From: Actinomycetota bacterium
GTDB lineage: Bacteria; Actinomycetota; Actinomycetes; Mycobacteriales; Mycobacteriaceae
Direction: 5' to 3'
Length of the DNA stretch: 64,000 nucleotides
Assembly (NCBI GenBank): GCA_018268465.1
Contig: JAFDWN010000039.1
Location: 56,079 to 120,078 of the forward strand
Below, piece by piece: positions 61,501 to 64,000 of the stretch. The translations under genes and the position numbers were made by a program. A model generated the notes under the pieces. That model was not told where the DNA came from and searched no databases. It was given only the letters and a program-made list of their open reading frames with translations. The first letter of the stretch is position 1. Each line of letters starts with the position of its first letter.

Positions 61501-62592
61501 CTAGTACCGCCGGACGTTGTGAATCGGTGCCGACGAGATCGGCGCGACCTTTACCGGCGTTCCGTACGTCGACGCGTGCACCATCAACCCGTCACCGATG
61601 TAAATCCCCGCATGAGACACGTCATCATAGAAGGTCACGATATCGCCAGGCCGAACATCTGAAAGCGCCACCGGCTCCCCGCCCTGCGCAAGCGCCTGAC
61701 TCGACCGAGGCAGCGACTTACCGTTCTGAAGGAACGCCCACTTAATCAGCCCAGAGCAGTCGAACGCATCCGGACCGGTCGCTCCCCATGAATAGGGCGA
61801 CCCCACCCGTGTCAGCGCCGCCTGCACCACAACAACTCCGTCCCCCGAGGATCCACCGCCCGCCGGGTCCGGCATAGCAACGATGCTTGGATCGCTCACC
61901 GGCGGAGCCGCTGGCAAGGAAGGCGGCGCGGGGCCAGGGTCGGCCAAAACAGCCCGCTGATCAGGCGTCAAAGCGTCGTAGCGGGCCTGCACAGCAGCAA
62001 TCTGCTCCGCCATTCGACGCTGTTTGGCCTCCAGGTCGGTCCGCACTGCCGCGGCCTCGTCGGCCGCACTCCGTGCTTGAGCTGCCGACTTCGCAGACCG
62101 CTCTGCAGCTGCGGCGCCCCGCGCACTGGTCGACCGGAACGCAGCCATCTTTACAGTCAGCTCCGACGCAACCGTCTTCTGGACTGCCAGCTGATCAATC
62201 AAATCCTGAGGAGACGTCGCCGTCAACGCCGCCGCCAAGGTATCCGTGCGCCCACCCATGTAAGCAGCCGCGGCCAACCTATCGACAGCAGCCTGATACC
62301 TCACCAGATCAGCCGCCGCCGCATCCGCAGCCATGCGATCCGAGGCCGCCCCCTGCTCCGCAACCTGCTGCGCTGCGAGCTTCTCGTCAAGGTCGACGTG
62401 CGCTGTGTGTATCTGCTCGGTCGTCTGCTCAGCCAGACGCGACAACTCCGTCAGTTCGGCAAGCGCATCAGCCGCCGGATCAGCGCCGACATCGGTCGCA
62501 AAAAGCGCAGCAACAACGCCGAAAGCCACCAAAATGCAGACGAGCCGTCTACCCAACGCGCGCGGCAGGACCGCAAGCACAGGTGAAGTCAC
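61501..62592 (-). CDS. NlpC/P60 endopeptidase with coiled coil (RipC-like)
   Basis: A 363-residue secreted hydrolase: a signal peptide (RRLVCILVAFGVVAALFATDVGA), a coiled coil (residues about 40-215, with AAAYMGGRTDTLAAALTATSPQDLIDQL), a Pro-rich linker and NlpC/P60 with Cys279 in DAFDCSGLIKWAF and His in DDVSHAGIYIGDGLMVHAS. It cleaves peptidoglycan stem peptides; the coiled coil may be a site for FtsEX-type activation. The GTG at 62592 was chosen to match the signal peptide; the frame stays open upstream through the operator. It is the third such enzyme of the block. Confidence 0.87.
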   Translation of the reverse strand: MTSPVLAVLPRALGRRLVCILVAFGVVAALFATDVGADPAADALAELTELSRLAEQTTEQIHTAHVDLDEKLAAQQVAEQGAASDRMAADAAAADLVRYQAAVDRLAAAAYMGGRTDTLAAALTATSPQDLIDQLAVQKTVASELTVKMAAFRSTSARGAAAAERSAKSAAQARSAADEAAAVRTDLEAKQRRMAEQIAAVQARYDALTPDQRAVLADPGPAPPSLPAAPPVSDPSIVAMPDPAGGGSSGDGVVVVQAALTRVGSPYSWGATGPDAFDCSGLIKWAFLQNGKSLPRSSQALAQGGEPVALSDVRPGDIVTFYDDVSHAGIYIGDGLMVHASTYGTPVKVAPISSAPIHNVRRY

Positions 62593-62622
62593 AAGAGCGG
62601 AAACCTTCGACGAAGTAGGCAA

Positions 62623-62643
62623 GTACGTACTAGATCCGTAGAT
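62623..62643. promoter_or_regulatory. CTACG/GTACGTAC motif before the RipC-like gene
   Basis: GTACGTAC (62623-62630) and CCGTAGAT (62636-62643): on the minus strand ATCTACGG-N5-GTACGTAC. The ATCTACGG half equals that at 54022. It sits 31-51 bp upstream of the GTG at 62592. Confidence 0.55.
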
Positions 62644-62891
62644 CACGGTTAGGTTACGAGGCCAGGCAGCCGCTGTCCAGCCGGGTCTTGCAAAACAACC
62701 GGTCCTCCACTGACGGCCTGGGCAGGCCCTGAAGTCCGATGGCCGGTGTTCACGCCACTCGAAGCGAACCGCCCCGCATCCCAAATAGCACGGCGTGGCA
62801 TATCCGATACAGGGGCGATGACGACGAGGACACCCGGCAGGCGCCATCCGTGCCACCCGGCCACCAGCAAACTCAAGGCATTACGATCAGG

Positions 62892-62917
62892 TCATGGATA
62901 ACGAGTGTTATCCATGA
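62892..62917. repeat. dif-like recombination site, copy 2
   Basis: TCATGGATAA (62892-62901), spacer CGAGTG, TTATCCATGA (62908-62917), followed by ACC as in copy 1 at 32136. It ends 9 bp before the start of the recombinase gene, the classical position of an att site. Confidence 0.75.
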
Positions 62918-62926
62918 ACCCCTGCC

Positions 62927-63976
62927 ATGATGGGGGACGTGCCCAACACCAACTCGCAGGCTCCCGCTGCAATCGTGCATCCGAGCTGGTTTGGCGACTT
63001 TCTGGCCGACCGAGCGGTACGCAAACCATCGCCTCACACGATCAAGGCCTACCGCCAAGACTTCGAGGCCATCGCCATTCTGCTGGCTCACACGGCTGAC
63101 GCCGTCGCGCACTTGCGAGTCGACGAACTGACGAAAGACACCCTGCGGCCCGCGTTCGCCACCTACGCCGGCACCCACTCCCCAGCCTCGATCCGGCGCT
63201 GCTGGTCGACGTGGAACACGCTGTGCGCCTTTCTATTCACTGCGGAACTCCTCGAAGCCAATCCGATGCCACTAATCGGTCGGCCGAAAGTGCCGAAGAG
63301 CCTTCCGAAGAGCTACCCCGCCCGCGCAGTCACCGAGCTTGTCAGCGCCATCGACGCCGACCAGGGATCCACCCGATCCAGCGACTGGCCCGAGCGTGAC
63401 CGCGCCATCGTCTTCACCTCACTGCTCGCGGGCCTGCGGGCCGAGGAACTCCTCAACGCCAACGTCGGCGACATCCGCCGCACCGACGACGGCGGCGTAC
63501 TGCACGTACGCGGGAAGGGCAACAAAGACCGCCGCATTCCCGTCGCTCCAGAACTACTCCAGCTCATCGACTCCTACCTCGAGACGCGCTCCGCCCGCTT
63601 CCCCCAACCGCGCCGGCGCGGATCGGGCAACGGCGTGGCACACCGCTTCTCCCCCAATGCTCCCTTATTCCTAGGCGCCGACGGGGAACGCATCACCCGC
63701 GGAACTTTGCAGTACCGACTGTTGCGAGCTTTTAAGAAGGCCGGCATCAACGGCGAACGCGCCTCCGGTGCACTGGTGCACGGTCTACGCCACACCTTCG
63801 CCACCGAACTCGCCAATGCCAACGTCAGCGTCTACACCCTGATGAAACTCCTCGGACACGAATCCATGGTCACCTCACAGCGTTACGTCGACGGCGCCGG
63901 CACCGAAACCCGCTCCGCCGCAGAGCTCAACCCGCTCTACGCGCTTCTCGATCGCGAGCCAAATGACTCGCCTTAA
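62927..63976 (+). CDS. XerC/D-like tyrosine recombinase
   Basis: A 349-residue integrase: a SAM-like N-domain (SWFGDFLADRAVRKPSPHTIKAYRQDFEAI) and a catalytic domain with LLAGLRAEELL (Arg), GKGNKDRRIPV (Lys), HGLRHTFATELA (His-x-x-Arg) and LLGHESMVTSQRYVDG (His, then Tyr). All catalytic residues are present. The size is near XerC/XerD (300) plus a longer tail. The dif-like site is directly upstream and is the likely substrate. The ATG at 62927 is used (ATGATG). It may belong to a further element on the right, or may have mobilised the block 32.1-62.9 kb. Confidence 0.88.
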   Translation: MMGDVPNTNSQAPAAIVHPSWFGDFLADRAVRKPSPHTIKAYRQDFEAIAILLAHTADAVAHLRVDELTKDTLRPAFATYAGTHSPASIRRCWSTWNTLCAFLFTAELLEANPMPLIGRPKVPKSLPKSYPARAVTELVSAIDADQGSTRSSDWPERDRAIVFTSLLAGLRAEELLNANVGDIRRTDDGGVLHVRGKGNKDRRIPVAPELLQLIDSYLETRSARFPQPRRRGSGNGVAHRFSPNAPLFLGADGERITRGTLQYRLLRAFKKAGINGERASGALVHGLRHTFATELANANVSVYTLMKLLGHESMVTSQRYVDGAGTETRSAAELNPLYALLDREPNDSP

Positions 63977-64000
63977 CCTGAATCCGTGGATCGACCTTCC

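Noticed and set aside
1-64000. CRISPR arrays, tRNA or rRNA genes
   Set aside because: No regularly spaced repeats and no tRNA- or rRNA-like sequence were seen.

Overview
The window is high-GC DNA of a mycobacterium, most likely an environmental Mycolicibacterium-type species. The evidence is a NarGHJI set of mycobacterial lengths, RipA/RipB-like NlpC/P60 endopeptidases, an LdtMt2-like L,D-transpeptidase, the lpqS-cysK2-transporter order known from M. tuberculosis Rv0847-Rv0849, a mycobacterial receptor Ser/Thr kinase, and frequent GTG starts with ATGA/GTGA overlaps. Most of the window is accessory DNA.

Region 1 (1-6.0 kb): a Tn554-like element with overlapping tnpA-tnpB-tnpC (4878 down to 720) ends inside a DNA-ligase gene, whose 3' part is at 5005-5817. 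A second ligase 3' half lies at 1-717. Region 2 (6.0-26.8 kb): a second element of about 20.8 kb, with three recombinase genes and a tnpC-like gene at its right end (26717 down to 20883). Its cargo is a nitrate-respiration and NO/O2 module: narK-narGHJI, a 7Fe ferredoxin, an Fe-S-type regulator, a truncated haemoglobin, a hemerythrin, a cupin and a broken GAF sensor. It is inserted in a receptor Ser/Thr kinase gene: the 5' part is at 28174-26806 and the lost 3' end is at 6009-5818. Both elements end in TTCTCTG next to a 6-bp core at the recombinase side. The ancestral locus was a ligase gene convergent with the kinase gene; both were hit.

Region 3 (28.2-32.1 kb): a VapBC pair and several mycobacterial proteins of unknown role. 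Region 4 (32.1-62.9 kb): a block bounded by two dif-like sites (10-bp inverted arms, 6-bp spacer); the right site lies directly upstream of a tyrosine recombinase gene (62927). It holds an AAA ATPase/subtilase pair resembling the IetAS anti-phage system (32674-36209), a copper island (CopB-type and CopA-type ATPases, CopZ, CsoR, a YHS protein, His-rich proteins, CsoR-type operators), and a cell-envelope/copper block (L,D-transpeptidase, three NlpC/P60 proteins, lpqS-cysK2-MFS, BlaI-M56, a two-component system, DUF305 and beta-propeller lipoproteins).

Two regulons can be read from DNA motifs in the last block. A CTACGTAG-type dyad, proposed as the operator of the local BlaI/CopY-family repressor, is repeated at six promoters between 49.1 and 62.7 kb. 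An 11-bp-spaced TGAAGAT direct repeat, proposed as the box of the local OmpR-family regulator, occurs upstream of the two-component system itself, of DUF305 and of the L,D-transpeptidase. All functional statements rest on reading motifs by eye; no database search was run.
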